Source: Apophysomyces variabilis | Taxonomy: Eukaryota > Mucoromycota > Mucoromycetes > Mucorales > Mucoraceae | Length of the DNA stretch: 64,000 nt | Assembly (NCBI GenBank): GCA_002749535.1 | Contig: MZZL01000408.1 | Coordinates: forward strand, 1,763,050-1,827,049 | Direction: 5' to 3' | Shown here: positions 44,679 through 58,100 of the stretch, piece by piece | Layout of the letters: every line of letters starts with the position of its first letter | Position numbering within the stretch: the first letter of the stretch is position 1 | The notes under the pieces: generated by a model | Told to the model about the DNA's origin: nothing | Seen by the model: the letters and a program-made list of their open reading frames with translations, nothing else | Databases searched by the model: none | Translations under genes and position numbers: made by a program

Positions 44679-46420
44679 GGTGTCAACAAGTAAGAAACGG
44701 GAGGAGGTTTCAAAATGTGGGGTTTATAAAGGGATGATCGGTGGTTGAAATTAGATTCAGCTCGTCCCGTTGACGAGCCATCCCAGTTACACGTGTTTTG
44801 TCTCATTGGTTAAACTTCGGAAATCTTTCAATAATTGAAATGCCAACCACGGGAGCACATGGAAAGATTGGCACGATCGGACCGTTATTTTGATCTTTTT
44901 TAGCTTGTTTATTATGGCTCATTCAATATCATTATATCTCAGAAAAGAAAAGAGGCACTGAACTAAAAGATGACAATTAAGCCGGTTCCGAAAATAACTG
45001 GCTGAACCTTATCGGAAAAGAATAACCTGATTAAGCCTGTCAGAAAGGTAAGGAAAAAAGAAAGGGTCCAGGAAGGAAGAAGGTATCGTGGCATCATCAG
45101 TCGACTTCCCTAATCAGTTAACCAAAAGAAGAAAGGATCGTATAAAAGAGGCTAGACGTGAAAAATTAGCACTTGTTACGTATCATGGATTTTTTCATCG
45201 ATCGATAAGAGATGAATGGCATATGGACTTTAACGAGAGCTCTAGTTACGCAAGTATCAAGCACTTGAATAAGACGTACAGACATTAGCATAGCTAACCT
45301 TGTATAAGCTCGATTGTAGACGCCACACACACAAAACTAGATGAGCTCCTGGAATTGGACCACAAAACATAACCATCCAGTATGTACATGATCTAAAGAT
45401 TGATATTTACAACTTGGATGCACATGTATAAAACCTTTTCATGGCGCTAAACAAAACTACCAAGAAGAGATACAAATTCTCCGTATAAACCAACAGAAAA
45501 CCAGCTATCTTATTTGAAATCGTTACCTTTAATTATTCCGCATGTCTGAACCGGGGAACCTGAGCACATTTGCTACGGAACCAACGATTAAGCAGATATA
45601 CCATCGGATAGATGATTGGAAATTTATAAAGCAAAGGAAAAAGTAGTTTAAGCGATTGCGAATTGGTCTTTTCAAAGCAAAATGCATTTTATTCGTTTAT
45701 ACGAAGAGAAGGATACTTGAATGCCGAAATTTTAGTAGGTTTAATAAAAAGTTCATTCAAAAATCAGTAACTTGAGGCCACTTCTGGCTTTAATGGGATG
45801 AACATATGTTTTCGGATATGTCTTCGCCGTAAATTCCCATCGCTTTCATTTAATCTCTAAATAGATGTAGCTGATAAGGACGGTGTCCAGTGAAAACTGA
45901 AGGACGTCTTGCAATTTCACTCTTCATCATCTTCTCTTCACAGGGGAACCAATAGACTGCAAAATAAGGAGGTCAAACTGAAAAGCCGCTTTAAATATGG
46001 ATTATTTATGTGTTGGGATAACCAAAGCCAACAAAACAGCGTCAATGGCATTGCAGCAAGCTGTCGAATTATTCCACGTAAGAGAACACTTATGTTGCTC
46101 AGCTCCATATCCTTGCAAGAAATCTATCTGTTGCTTCAACTGTAGGGATAAAGAATATGAATTTTAATATTGTATCCCATTTTAACTAGTGAATAAAATC
46201 GGCTGTGGCTGAACAATTAGAGAGAACATGCCCAAGAATCAGAAAGAGCTTGCCTTGACCAATCAAACTTGCTGACTTCATCGTGGGTAGGGTGCATGGA
46301 GAAAGCGCACCCACGGTAATCAAACTCCGCTACCGAACATCCCCGCACAAAAAGTGCAGTAAAAAAAAGAGGGCTAAGACCACGCCTTGATTTTTTTTTC
46401 TCTCTACCTTTCAACAGCCA
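44679..46420. other. Spacer between Gde1 and Yah1 (divergent promoters)
   Basis: About 1.7 kb upstream of both genes. Two short plus frames (45088-45288, 45909-46145) have no recognisable motif. No further feature seen. Confidence 0.4.
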
Positions 46421-47221
46421 ATGTCACTACTACGCTTATTTACAACGAGATCGGCTGCATTTAAAACTGCTTTCCAAAATGCCTATGCAATTCAACGAGG
46501 CATTTCTTCGAGCGCAGGTAAATTGGACCTTATTATCCTGAAGATCGCCCGTTCAATTGAGATCCGTTAGTTCGTCTACATGGTAAAAGTGGCATTGCGA
46601 AAGGGGAAGGGTAAGGTGTGGTGAAAGAATGAAATCGGCCATTGACAACCTGTATTTAGCCCATATACAGTCCATTTTATAACATCTGATGGTGAGAAAA
46701 TTGATGTGAAGGCAACGGAAGGAGATACCATGCTGGACCTCGCACAGCGATACGATATTGACCTAGAATGTAAGGCTTTTTTTTTTTTTGGAAGGGGGTT
46801 TCAGGGAAGCCGAGAAAGGACGTTTCACTGAAACTTAAAGGATATCGTAGGTGCTTGTGAAGGCTCTTTAGCTTGTTCGACTTGTCACGTTATCTGCGAT
46901 GCCGAGTACTATGATAAGATGGAGGAACCGTCGGACGAAGAAAATGACATGTTGGATTTAGCTTTTGGTTTAACTGAAACGTAAGCTCAGCTAATGGTTT
47001 AGAAAAGTGAGTCTGAGAGTTGTTGTTGTTCTGTTTTTGATGTAGATCTCGGCTGGGATGTCAGATAGAAATGAATCAAGAACTGGACGGTCTCACAGTT
47101 CGTATACCATCTGCCACGAGAAATCTAAGAGTGGACGGTACGTGTCTACAAACCCAAAGAAACCTTTCATTTAGATCTAAATGTTGTCTATTCTACAGGA
47201 TCCAAACCCACCCATCATTAA
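46421..47221 (+). CDS. YAH1: Mitochondrial [2Fe-2S] ferredoxin, adrenodoxin type (Yah1)
   Basis: Matrix electron carrier for iron-sulphur cluster assembly, and for haem A and ubiquinone synthesis. Five exons (46421-46517, 46671-46769, 46851-46980, 47046-47137, 47199-47221) join in phase to 146 residues. An Arg/Ser-rich presequence ([20 protein letters not shown]) precedes [33 protein letters not shown], the cluster loop [14 protein letters not shown], the acidic helix [17 protein letters not shown], and [20 protein letters not shown] with the fourth ligand Cys. The acceptor at 46670 (ATATACAG) was chosen over one 11 bases earlier because only it keeps the frame. The residue before ACEGS, usually Gly, is Cys, formed across the exon 2/3 junction. 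Confidence 0.95.
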
Positions 47222-47564
47222 ATGAAAATAGAACTAGAATTTGCTTGGACTTAATTTAGACATCTCCTTCCCTGCAAAGAAAAACGAAGTTACCACTGCC
47301 CACTGTTCATCTTTTGCCAAAAGGTGCAAGAAAGAGAGAAAAGACGTTTTACCAAGCTGCGCTGGTGAACATACATAATAACGAACGAAAAGAAAAAAAG
47401 AGAAAAATAAAACGAGGGCCCATTTTTTCCGTTTCCTTGTGCTAATATTTCGTGTGCCTGTTGAGGTTTCCGATTTTTTTTTTTTTACAAACGAGATATT
47501 GGGAGGAGTAAAGATCATTTCATCTAGCTAAGCCACTTTATTGCATCTTGCTTTTGCCATAGTG
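47222..47564. other. Spacer between Yah1 and Emg1
   Basis: Short purine-rich 3' flank of Yah1 and promoter of Emg1; contains a run of T near 47476. No gene seen. Confidence 0.5.
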
Positions 47565-48496
47565 ATGGAGAATAATGAGGATACCATGCCAGAAAATTCC
47601 ACTGCCTCTCCGTCTCGTAAAGTTATTGTAGTGCTGGAAAATGCATCACTAGAGGCGGCAAGGCTGAATACTTACCGTCCCGACAGCAAAATGCAGTTGC
47701 TGAATTGTGATGAACATCAATCTATCCTAAAGCGACTAGGCAGGGATATTGCAGACGCCAGACCAGACATTGTGCATCAGGTAGACGAAAGGGAGAGGGA
47801 GGGAGGGAAGGAAGGGGGGAAGGCAATGAGTTGAGTTTTCTAGTATGCTCACTTTTAGCGCGAGTGTCTCTTAACACTTCTCGACAGTCCTTTGAATAGG
47901 TCAGGACATCTGGAGGTATACATACACACTGCCAAAGGGGTAGTGATTCGGATCAATCCCGAGTGTCGTATACCAAGAACAATCAAACGGTTTTCGGGAC
48001 TGATGGGTAAGGGTCAATGCGACCTGTTGGTGCATCCACTCCATCGATGTATTAAAATCGACTGCAACTATAGTTCAATTGTTGGAAAGGGGAAGCATTA
48101 CAGGAGATAGCAAAGGACACAAGAAATTGCTGGAAATCGTTCCTGCACCTGTGACCCAATACTTCCCTAGCAACGCTAGGAAATTCGGTAAGTTTACCCT
48201 TTTCCTTTTCGTTCTTTTTTTGTTTTCTTTGTTTTTTCTTTCCTTGACACTGACCAACTGGCGACGACACAGCTATGTCATGGAATGCACCTAGAGTCCG
48301 GTTATATCGACATTTCAAGAATCTGCCTGAAGGTCAACCGATCGTTGTTGCCGTCGGTGCCATGGCGAAAGGCCCAGATACCTTCGCCGACAGCTACGTA
48401 GACGAAAAGATTGGAATATCACAATATGCATTGTCAGCAGCAGTGGCGTGTGGCAAGGTTTGCTGTGCATTAGAAGACCTGTGGGATGTGATGTAA
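47565..48496 (+). CDS. EMG1: 18S rRNA pseudouridine N1-methyltransferase Emg1/Nep1
   Basis: SPOUT-class enzyme of small-subunit ribosome biogenesis in the nucleolus; it methylates the hypermodified pseudouridine of 18S rRNA. The first exon runs from the ATG at 47565 to CATCAG|GTAGAC near 47780 and contains [16 protein letters not shown] and [20 protein letters not shown]. The next gives [40 protein letters not shown]. Further exons give [20 protein letters not shown] and [30 protein letters not shown] and [20 protein letters not shown], ending LEDLWDVM. The SAM-binding knot motifs are in order, the length is about 230 residues, and all four junctions are in phase. Confidence 0.96.
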
Positions 48497-50387
48497 ATTA
48501 TTTGGTCATTCAAGTAAAAGAAAAAAAAATTGTATAGATTTAAAGACCTTCTGATAGCCTGGCGTACATGATGACGCATTTTCACGATGAAGCTGTACCG
48601 CATAGTCATTATAACAGGAAATTTTTTTTTAAAAAAAAAAGCTTGATGCGTCAAACGTTTTGTATTCTCTCCATATAGGTAGAAGGTATGCTTGTTTTTG
48701 GAAAGCTGTTTTCTTTAATGGTTTTCAGGTTGTCATTCAGTAAAAGTGTGCAGAAGGCTAGAATAAAGATTTGCAGATCATAAGAGAAGCGCGTGATAGA
48801 CAAGCTATCTATTGGTTTAGTACAAAGCAGTTAGCGTATCTGTATCTTTTTCATTTTCTCTCTGATGCTTTTACAGATAAGCATTACAGACACCCTTTCA
48901 TCTCTTCCTTATCACTATCCTTAACGGGAGACGGAATTGCTATTATACGCTGCGTTTGAAACTTCATCGTTTTTTTCTGCCTTTTCATACAAAACTATCA
49001 AAGTTTGCTTTTCATTGCGCGAAATATAAACATTATATGTTTAATACCTTTTTCTTTTTTTGGGGAAAAAAAAGAAGATTTTCTGTGTTTTTTCTGTTGT
49101 ATGTACCAAACCAAATCTGATACATTGAGACAAGGTCAGTGGGCATCCGAAGCGTTCGGAAGGTTGTGTTCCTATTTTTTTCCTTTGTTACATGATTCTT
49201 TTGCATTAAACATTACATTTTTTCAGCCTGTGTTTTAATGAACGGTGACACGATCTACTAATCAGTAATACGCATGAACAGAATGATTGGAGAGAGGAAA
49301 GAGAGACAAAAAGACGTACTATGGTGCGGACACGTATAATACATGTATTGCTTAGCCAGATGACATTGGTTATTTTACCGAAGTCATCAATATCTGCTGA
49401 GTTATAAGGCACTCTCCTATTTCAAAAATAGAGAATGCATGTCGAAATCCGTCACTTGAAGTGCTGATTGACAACGACCCTTGAACTCTTCAGGGGGGGA
49501 GGGTTAGAGCTCTACCTTTACTTTCAGCCAAGGATACAGTGTACAAATAGGAGAGACACTAAGGAGCCATCCTTTTCTTATTGACATTGAAAAGCAAAGA
49601 AAAAAAAATAAATAAAATAAGGATGCTAAATCTGATATTTCTGCGCCACTTTCTCCCAGTAACCTTATCCTAAATAGAACGCATGCATTAATCATAGCAA
49701 AAGGTTATCAACATGAGCATACGTACATGATATTTACTTTCCGCCTCCCGAAAAGAGCATGATGAGGCTTGCTTTGTATTAACTACATGGACCTAGTCAT
49801 AAAGAAATGAACACCGGACGACTCATAATGCTTTGCTTCATTCCATCCATGATATATGTGTAACCTGAATACATGAAGATGAACGTAAGAAATCGAGATA
49901 CCTGTCAAGCGGTACAGTGTCCCATTCTAGGGTAGCTTATGTTTCACAGACAAAATAGCCAAGCATCATGCTTCTTGTCCAAGACGGGCACGGTAGACAT
50001 AAGAGGGAGAAAGCAGAATTTTCTTTTTTTGGGTGGGACAATCAAACCTGAGGTTTTTTTTATTTTCATTTTTAATTTTGAAGTCAATGTCTGATTCCAT
50101 CCGTCTTCTAGAGATGGTTGGGATTTATACAGCTCATTTGCCTCGATGAGTTTTGTTTCGAGATGATGCAAATGATGGACAATAAAGAAAGGCTAAAGTA
50201 AGAAAAACGAAGAGAAGAGAAAGGTTGGTACATAGAAGCTAGACAAATTGTATGGTATGGAAATGTCGGAAATCGGAGAAGCCCCAGAAGTAAAGAAAAA
50301 AGAAAAGAAAGGGCTGGTGATCGTGAAAGGGGGAGTATGTGGGGAATACTAGAAGACAAACAAAAAAAAAATAGCAAAGATTATTCT
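48497..50387. other. Spacer between convergent Emg1 and Nudix genes
   Basis: About 1.9 kb rich in A and T homopolymers, holding the two 3' flanks. None of the short frames is recognisable. Confidence 0.45.
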
Positions 50388-51082
50388 CTATGCACGGCGA
50401 GCCAGTGAGCAGCTGTTCAGGGCTAGACAGGCCATTCGTCGATCTTTGGTTGCTGCAATGGCTTCATTCAAAGGAACCTATATCATTTACAAATGAGTAT
50501 GATGGTTAGATCCATGTTTTCCATGTTTCGTTTTTCTTTTCGTATTATTAGGATAGATCATTTACCCAAACGCGTTGTCTGTCTGATCCAGGCCAAGTAT
50601 CAAGCAGTGTGGGATTGTGGACTTCATACATCCAATGATGAGCAATGATTTTGCCTTTCTTGTTGGCTTCTGTGAAAGTACCCACACGTTGGGTAAGGGA
50701 AGTGACGGAGACACCGGCTTCTTCGAGAAGAACCCGGATGGTTGCTTTTTCGGGGGTCTCTTCCAAATCGATTTGGCATTCGCCACGCGGTAAGACGAAT
50801 GCATTTGCACGTTTACGACTCGACAGCATCAAGACCTTGTTGGTGGTTGTATCAATGATCACGGCACCCACAGCCTAAGGGGTTTGAAGGTATGGTTATT
50901 ATGTTTTCTTTTTCTTATTCAACAGACTTGTTGTTTCGTTGTACCTGGCGAATGATTTTCTTCTTTTTCTCTTTCTTATCATTTGATGAGATCTGTTGTT
51001 GTTCTTCTTGTGGTGGAGATAGAGGGGAAATAGAGGACTTTGGGAAGTCGAATGCAGGTTGAGGCATGGCAGCTGTGGTCAT
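50388..51082 (-). CDS. Nudix hydrolase, diphosphoinositol-polyphosphate/Ap6A (Aps1-DIPP) type
   Basis: Three exons. The first (from ATG 51082) is a Pro/Gln/Lys-rich leader ending KKEKKKKIIRQ. The second holds the Nudix core: VGAVIIDTTTNKVLMLSSRK, AFVLPRGECQID and the Nudix helix ETPEKATIRVLLEEAGVSV. The last encodes VPLNEAIAATKDRRMACLAL and ends at the TAG at 50388. The VLPRG start and the Trp-rich tail (IAHHWMYEV, RQRVWVNDL) fit the fungal Aps1/DIPP group, which cleaves diadenosine polyphosphates and inositol pyrophosphates. In the Nudix consensus REUXEE this protein has RVLLEE: the first Glu is Val. Activity is therefore uncertain. Confidence 0.87.
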
Positions 51083-52620
51083 TGTTGATAGAAGTTAGAA
51101 AAGTAGGAAAGAGAGAAAGAGATGAACGTTCGTAGGGAAAAGCGGGGGTTGAGGTGAGAGAGCGTGTGTGCGTGTCTTTTATAACTTCTTTGGTTTTGCC
51201 TAAGCAGTCAACTACCGGGTACTCGGTTACAGTCTTTCTGTCTCTTTGTTACACTCCGGTTTGCCATTTGGGCTATGACATTTTTCATCACCCTTTCTAT
51301 TCACCTCAAGCCAAAGAAAAAAATAAGTAGTTCTTTTTTTGGATCCACTTTTTTTTTTTACTATTCAGTTTCCGATACACGAAGGTATGGATATATCTAG
51401 TGTGTGAAGCAACACCTGTCATCCTTCTCTATGTATGTATGTATGTATATATGTTATCTATATACATATACACACTCCTCCTCCCCCCAAACCACAAATG
51501 AACACCTTCCCCCATTCCCCTTTTGTTCGGGGAAGGAGATACTCTATCTCGGTCCATAATGGACAAATAGGATTGCATAGATGCCACCCACCTGACGCCG
51601 CGTGTCCTTTTCTCTAAATGGACAACTACCATCCAACTAGTCCTTTCATAGCTAATATCAAATTTTCCTCTTGCTTATCTATCCTTTACCCTGCATATCC
51701 CAATTCTGTTGTCACTACTTTACTTACCGCTCTCTTTCTCTTTGTCCTTTCTATCTCTCCGAATCGGATGACAAACTGCCTATTTTTTCCCTCTCTCTCC
51801 TCCCTATCTACCAAAAATAATCCTATTCAAATAAAAAAAAAAGTCCGCGTAAAATGATGGTTCCACTAACCACAGTAAAATAGTCTTCGAGCTCAGCGCG
51901 ATCAAAACAAGGTATCACACCGCGGTTAAATTCGGCGCGGCACGGGGTCCTTGTGTACCACGCGTGCAGCTTTTTCTCGTCGGTGTAAGAAGCTGTAGTA
52001 GACAAACAACTTTGAAAAACCACGCGACAACCCGTTTTCGATCTCGACTGACTTTGTATCGTCGATCCCATGTGAAAAACTTCATGACCTAGGACCCCTT
52101 TTTCCACCTTCAACGTTTCTGCATAGTATCATTTCTCTGTCTGCGCCCAATTTCTGTATCTTCGATAGATACACGCTTACGTTACACGCTATTACCTATT
52201 TAAGAAATCGAAGAACAACAGCCTTGCCATGCCGTCATTAAAGCACCGTTCATTACCCGGATTTGAGACTCTTCGGGACAACTTGTGTCCATAAAACATA
52301 TTATGCAATCTCCACTTACTAATCTGCCATGGATGTCGCCGCTTCAACATCATCGATCATATTACCTGTCAAAGCCCCTATTTTCTTTGTTGTTGCTATG
52401 GAAAAACTCGCTTCACGTAATATCTTATACCCGTTCCCGATTAAAATAAACCATGCGTAATCATAGTGGCATCTGACTCATATCTGTCTAGATCCCCTTG
52501 TTCTTTATTTTTTTCCGTGCAGCAAGATGTAATGATATCCAATTGGGCTAGATAGTACTATATGCGTAAATAGAAATGCAATATACAAAGAAACGCGATC
52601 GTATTTCCATACAGAAAACA
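51083..52620. other. Spacer with a possible orphan exon
   Basis: Upstream of the Nudix gene. A minus frame at about 52125-51870 encodes YAETLKVEKGVLGHEVFHMG and CFDRAELEDYFTV before a GTTAGT donor-like site. It looks coding but matches no family I know and no partner exon was found. The rest is low-complexity pyrimidine-rich sequence. Confidence 0.3.
51431..51475. repeat. (ATGT)n/(TA)n microsatellite
   Basis: ATGTATGTATGTATGTATATATG followed by TATCTATATACATATACACA. Confidence 0.85.
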
Positions 52621-54769
52621 TTACCACGGCAGATCTGCCAAATCCGATCCGTCTCCAAAAACCTTGTCAAATTCGTCGTCACTGAATTCATCAATAGCGT
52701 CCTCCCATGGCTCTTCCCTTTCTGTTGTTGGATGGGTCTCAAGTATCGTGGATAACGCAAAAGGGACTGTCACAGTGCTCAACGTCCTTAATTCATCCGC
52801 TGTCAAAGAAACCCCATCTGTTACTTTTCTCTGTATGTCCACAATAGAACTGCTCACAGACTCATTATCTTAGTACACAAAGGGAGCATGGTAAGCACAA
52901 GACACGCTTCTTACTTCAACCTAGTTACCATGAATGTGTTCATCAGAGAATTTCTGTGGACACCAGAAAGCAGGCTTATTCAACTCGATCATTTTCCCTG
53001 ATGCAGGCATTGGTTCAGTACACATGATTCCTCGCATCGATATAAGACTTTGATATTCTAGTCGCACATCATCCTAAAGTAGCCTTTGGATAAGCCAGGG
53101 TTCAATACCAATTGGAATCATTTACCTGCCAGTTACCGACAGAAGCAATATGGTCACCCACCCCGAGATTCTCCAAAAACTGCGTATAGTCCCGAATATT
53201 GTCGCAAAATTTCAAACAGTTCTCATGTAAATATGGTAGAAAGATATTGCACTCTACTGAAAACGAACGCATGATACTCTATTGCGTACAAATTGCTTAG
53301 ATTAAACTTCCCATTAATTGAATGTTGCATACCTCTGGCGGTGACTCCAAATGCCCATCTCGGTTTCCTGAAATAAGAAATAAAATGATTAAGCAACAGA
53401 ATGATGGTATAGTCTTTTCGCAAGCAAAGAAAAAGAAGTCGTACGTTTTCTGTAGAGAACCTTTCCCAGAGCGTGGAATAGATTTAAGTGTGCATTCCGT
53501 CCTCTTGAACTATAATATTGTGTGAGAAAATAACTGCTTCTGCACAAAAAAAAAAGATAAAAACACAAAACAAACAAACCTTGTGTTCACAGAACTTTCT
53601 CTCTTTCTCTTTTGTGGCACCCTTAATCCGGGATCAAAAAGTTCAAACTGTAAGGTGTTGATAGCACATCGTATATCGCCATGACTGGAGTCAGCAATAG
53701 CTGAGATTCTGTCCGCTGATAGTCTCGCTTTTCCTGGTCGCGTGCTCTCTATGCTGGCAATGTGTCGGAGCATTTTTACAATTTTTCCTTTTGTTGCAGG
53801 ATTGAATCTGTTGTTCCAAATCATGTTAATTATAGACGCGCCAGTATCTGATGACAACTTACTCAACCCATCCGCATTCAGGACTGCACAAGACCTCACG
53901 TGGAATAAGATCGTATATAGAACTCACAAATACTTCCTTTCCCCGATTTCTCGAGAGTCCGTACTCAGTAGAAACATCCGTAGAAACTAGCACGATTAGA
54001 AATGGAATAGAAAAGTTGTCTGTTAAACAGGATTTGAGGAGTGTTTGAAAATGAGATTTGGTATCATTCGTAGTGATATCTGGCAAGTCATCCAGAAGAA
54101 TGATCTTTTTGCGTGGTCCTTCTGAATCGATGGTAAAAGTTGGCATTCTTGTTGATCGTAACAGAAAATCTTCAAACTTTGACATGTTGGATTCATAACC
54201 TAGAGAACACGAAGGAACTGTTATGTATCGACTATGGTCCCTTTCTTTTCTCTCTCTCTCTCTTTTTGTTTAGCTTACTACTATCACCATTATCATCACG
54301 CACGGCATTTGTCCATTCCACTAATTCATAATCCCCCACCTTGGCCAACGTACGGATGACAGCACTTTTTCCACTCCCGGCTGGCCCTGTCAATACGACC
54401 ATCTCATTTTTGTTTGCAAATCAGCTGAAACTTGTCATAACAGGCCATCTTTTACCTTGATATGGCCCAAGGCCCGTTCTAAACAAGATGCTTGAATAAG
54501 ATCTTTTACACGCTGCACAGTTTTTTGTTGAACCGCAAGCTCTTCCTTCATTAGTATCCGATCAGATTTTAGCCTTTGATTACAATTGAAGACTTAACCA
54601 AACATACCTCAGTTTTCGGTTCATACACATCCACCAAGAGGCTATCAGCTGCATCAGCAGAATTGACTAATGATGGTGAAGACGGAATGCAGGATGCCCC
54701 TCGAGTCAACCGATCACGCGAACGACCTTGTCGTCCACCACCTTGCGATGCATAAGGAAGGATGAAATG
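52621..54769 (-). CDS. RAD17: Checkpoint clamp loader Rad17 (5' exon not placed)
   Basis: Large subunit of the Rad17-RFC complex that loads the 9-1-1 clamp at DNA damage. Reading leftward: a Gln/Arg/Ser-rich start, VDVYEPKTE, the Walker A segment MVVLTGPAGSGKSAVIRTLA (about 54390), DYELVEWTNAVRDD, FEDFLLRSTRMPTF, Walker B KIILLDDLPDI, FLIVLVSTDVSTEYG, NRFNPATKGKIVKMLRHIAS, SSHGDIRCAINTLQFELFDP, HLNLFHALGKVLYRKR, LPYLHENCLKFCDNIRDYTQ, and an acidic tail FSDDEFDKVFGDGSDLADLP with a stop at 52621. The exon starting at 54769 follows an acceptor and has no in-frame ATG, so at least one upstream exon is missing from this call. Many short introns. Confidence 0.9.
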
Positions 54770-55124
54770 CTGGAATAAATGTCATTCAGGAAAGCAATCA
54801 TTGCCACGCTTGAAGACATACGCTAGCATCGATCGGTTGCATAATCTTTGTTTGTCTAAAGAAACGAATTGTTCCTGTCAGAGTCACAATGGACACCTTT
54901 TCATTCGGACACGACAAAACATGTGGTACACTCCTTTCTCGAATAATCTCTTCTTTTCTTTTCGATCCCACAAAGAAAGACGCGTCAAAAGTTGCCCTTC
55001 AGTAGCCCATGAGAAGCAGTAAATGAACCATCCAAAATAGAGATAGAACCAAAGGTTTGTAGAAGAAACGATTGTTTGTGATCTTTTTCAGGAAGGAGTG
55101 CATGTAGCATACAAATTGTTCAAT
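54770..55124. other. Spacer between Rad17 and Nup170
   Basis: Should contain the first exon and promoter of Rad17 and the 3' flank of the nucleoporin gene. I could not identify the first exon. Confidence 0.4.
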
Positions 55125-58100
55125 TTATTTGTTAATGTATTCTTGATATTTTGAAAGCTCATGAAGATCCATTAGTCGCTCCTCTAAGTCTTTGGCGACT
55201 TCTGCGGTCTCAGGGCCATAATTTTGCAAAGTTTGATGAAGTCGTACCTGAAGTCGCGCGACTTCTACACGCTCCTCCAAATACTGTAATAGTTGTGTTG
55301 ATTCTTGCCATAGCTGACGCTTCGGATCACGACACCTTGCGTTGACCACCGCGAGGGACAAATATTCAACGCGTTTGAGAAGACCAAGACCTTTGGATCG
55401 CAGGGCAAGCTCTTCCAAATAGAGTGCCGCTTCAAAATACTGTTCTCTTCGTCTACAGTATTGCCATAAGAAATCCAGACCAATGACTGCATCCACCCGA
55501 TCCCTGAAAAACGGTATCAAATATTCGGTATCGACAGCTAACAGGTCCGCCTTCATATCCATTCGGATAAACCAATCATAGAGAGCGTAATGGAATAACT
55601 TATCCCGATGCGCCAGCGCCGCTGAAAAAGCTCGCGCAGCATGTGAATATGGGTCGTGGATTTTGCTGTTTTGTGGAACTTGCTTCGGATTGTCTCGCAT
55701 ATTTTTGACTTCCGTCAATGTGCGGAAAACGTACTGATAACATTTTATCCTCGTTTCATAGAAGTACAGTCGTTGATCATTTTCTGGTGCATTGCTTTCT
55801 AAGTATGATAGGGCTTGCTGTTGAGGATCCAGCCTCTGTGCACGCTCAATTGCAAGTTCGATAGTTCCCACGTGAAACCCTTGTTGCCCATATTCTTTGC
55901 TAATCTCGTCTAATTGTTCTTCGGTCAGATAATCGGAAGCTTCTTTGAAATATTTGAGCGATTCTGTAAGACATCTGCCTCGTTCATATTCAGCTTCCGC
56001 GTGATGTGCCCTCCGCATATTTTCAACACCCTAAAAAACTTGTTAAATAATCATATGATGGTATCGGAACTTACCTTATAGAATGACACATCATTTGGTC
56101 CGAAGAAAGAACTGCATTTTCTTTGCAAAAGATCACTCACGACATCAAAGCCGACATGAGCCTGGGTTCGACCATACTTATTGATCGCTGCTATGACGAG
56201 CTGTCTACTCAGCGCACGTCCGCGAGTGGTGGTGACCATGGATTCCACAGTTATTTCTCTTAAATCGATTTTGGATGAATCCGTAACACTATACCTCAAA
56301 GGTTAGATATGGAGGGGTCACCCTATCACCTACCATTGAAATATTTCCTCGATACCACTGTCAATAAGGAAATCGACAAACGAAATAGCGTCAATACATT
56401 GAGTTAGTAGCAAATACAACTCATGAAGCGACTGTTGCTCTTTCTATTTATGTTTATGTTAAGAATTTGTCACGTACTTCGACTAGAAATAGACATACCA
56501 GTAATACTTGAGCATGGACTTCGTCACTTGACAGCAACCGAGCGTCAGCAATACTTGACAATGTGTGAAATGCCGTATTTCTAAATAAAAGTTGAATAAC
56601 CATAGAGTTCAGAAAGTGAACTTACACATCCATGAATTCTTTCAATCTACTAAGACTCCATTGTACATTCGTAAATGCAGCTTGTAGCTGGGTATATTTA
56701 GCAATAGGGGCTGGTTTGTCGCTAAGAAAAGTAGAAATCAGCAAGCTTAAAGTAAGCTAAATAAAAATCTACCTCTGCTCGAACAGTTTGGTTTTCCATA
56801 AAGGCCTAATCAAACGAGAGAAATACAGTGCGAAACCATCATGCTTTCCACTGAACTGTAAACCTGTGGCTGTCATACTTTGCAGATAACTGCTATCAAA
56901 TGCTGCACCAGAGGCTGAAGGAACGCCTCCGTATTCAAAAAATAGCTTAGTAGCACCTCTGACCACATCAGCTAAACGCACAAGAAGTTAGAGGTAGCAA
57001 TTCAATTAATGCCAAATATTACCTTGTTCTGGCGTAGTAGCGCCAAGATTGGCGCATATAACAGCAAGGCACATTGCACATGCCTGGGTCTTTCCATATC
57101 TGTTAAAGAAAGAGGCGAAACTAGCTTTGTCGGTTTCAATGTTTCCATTCGCTTTCACTAGTAAATGATAAAGCGTGTCGACTGGTCTTTGTTTATGGAA
57201 AAACGTAAGACTGGTGGTAGTGAGTACCACAAACTGTCTAGGCGGAACCGTCAATTGCTCAGCAACTTCATTCGGATCGGTCTGATCGCGTAAACGAGAA
57301 CTCGTTTCAGCAATCGCCCACACCTTCCCGTCGCTGCTTGTTACTGCACTGGTTTCCGCAAGATTATTCTGGAAACCCTACATAACCTTGTTAGCGCAGT
57401 ACTTAACCTATTGTCGTGCTCACCATTGAATAGGCTGGAGTAGTCTGATTATTTGGCAAAGCACCTATTCTAGTGCTTGCCATTAATATAGAATCGTGTT
57501 CGTCCTGTCCACATTTCGATGCTAAGAATGCACCGCGATCGTAGAACGACGTTCCGATATTGATCGATCCCGGTCCTTGTTGTAGTATATTTTGATCTGT
57601 TGGCTGAATAGGTGGAGGAAGTCGTACATGAACCAACTCGAGAGAATCAGGGCGGGTCCTTGTAGCGGCCAGTGCCGAGTGCCTGAGCGCGTCTCGATGA
57701 TGTGTAAAATACAATCGAAATCCACTGTATGTCACAGCCATCAGATGGATCTTCTGAGACTCGGATTTGGATACGACGTGCATGGATTCTACCTCGAAGT
57801 GTTTGCTCTCGTAAAGCATCGAATTATGGCGACACATCAATTGTGCAGAATTACATATGTCGGTATTCTGTGCAACAAACTGGATTGAGCTGGTTTGATC
57901 TCCAATATATGCAACCGAGATGGTAGATTTGTTCGTTAGCGTGTAAAGCACTTTTCGCTCGTTATCAATAGCTATAGATTTGATGTCCTCTGAGCAAATA
58001 GATAAAAAGATTTCAGCATATGGACAAACGCTAATATGCTATAGCTCACCCCTCGAGAAACCACCGAAGAAAGTAGGCAGATAGTTAATAAGTGTATTTT

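Noticed and set aside
46660..46670. Acceptor at 46659 for Yah1 exon 2
   Set aside because: It puts the ferredoxin domain out of frame; the acceptor 11 bases downstream gives an in-phase 146-residue protein.
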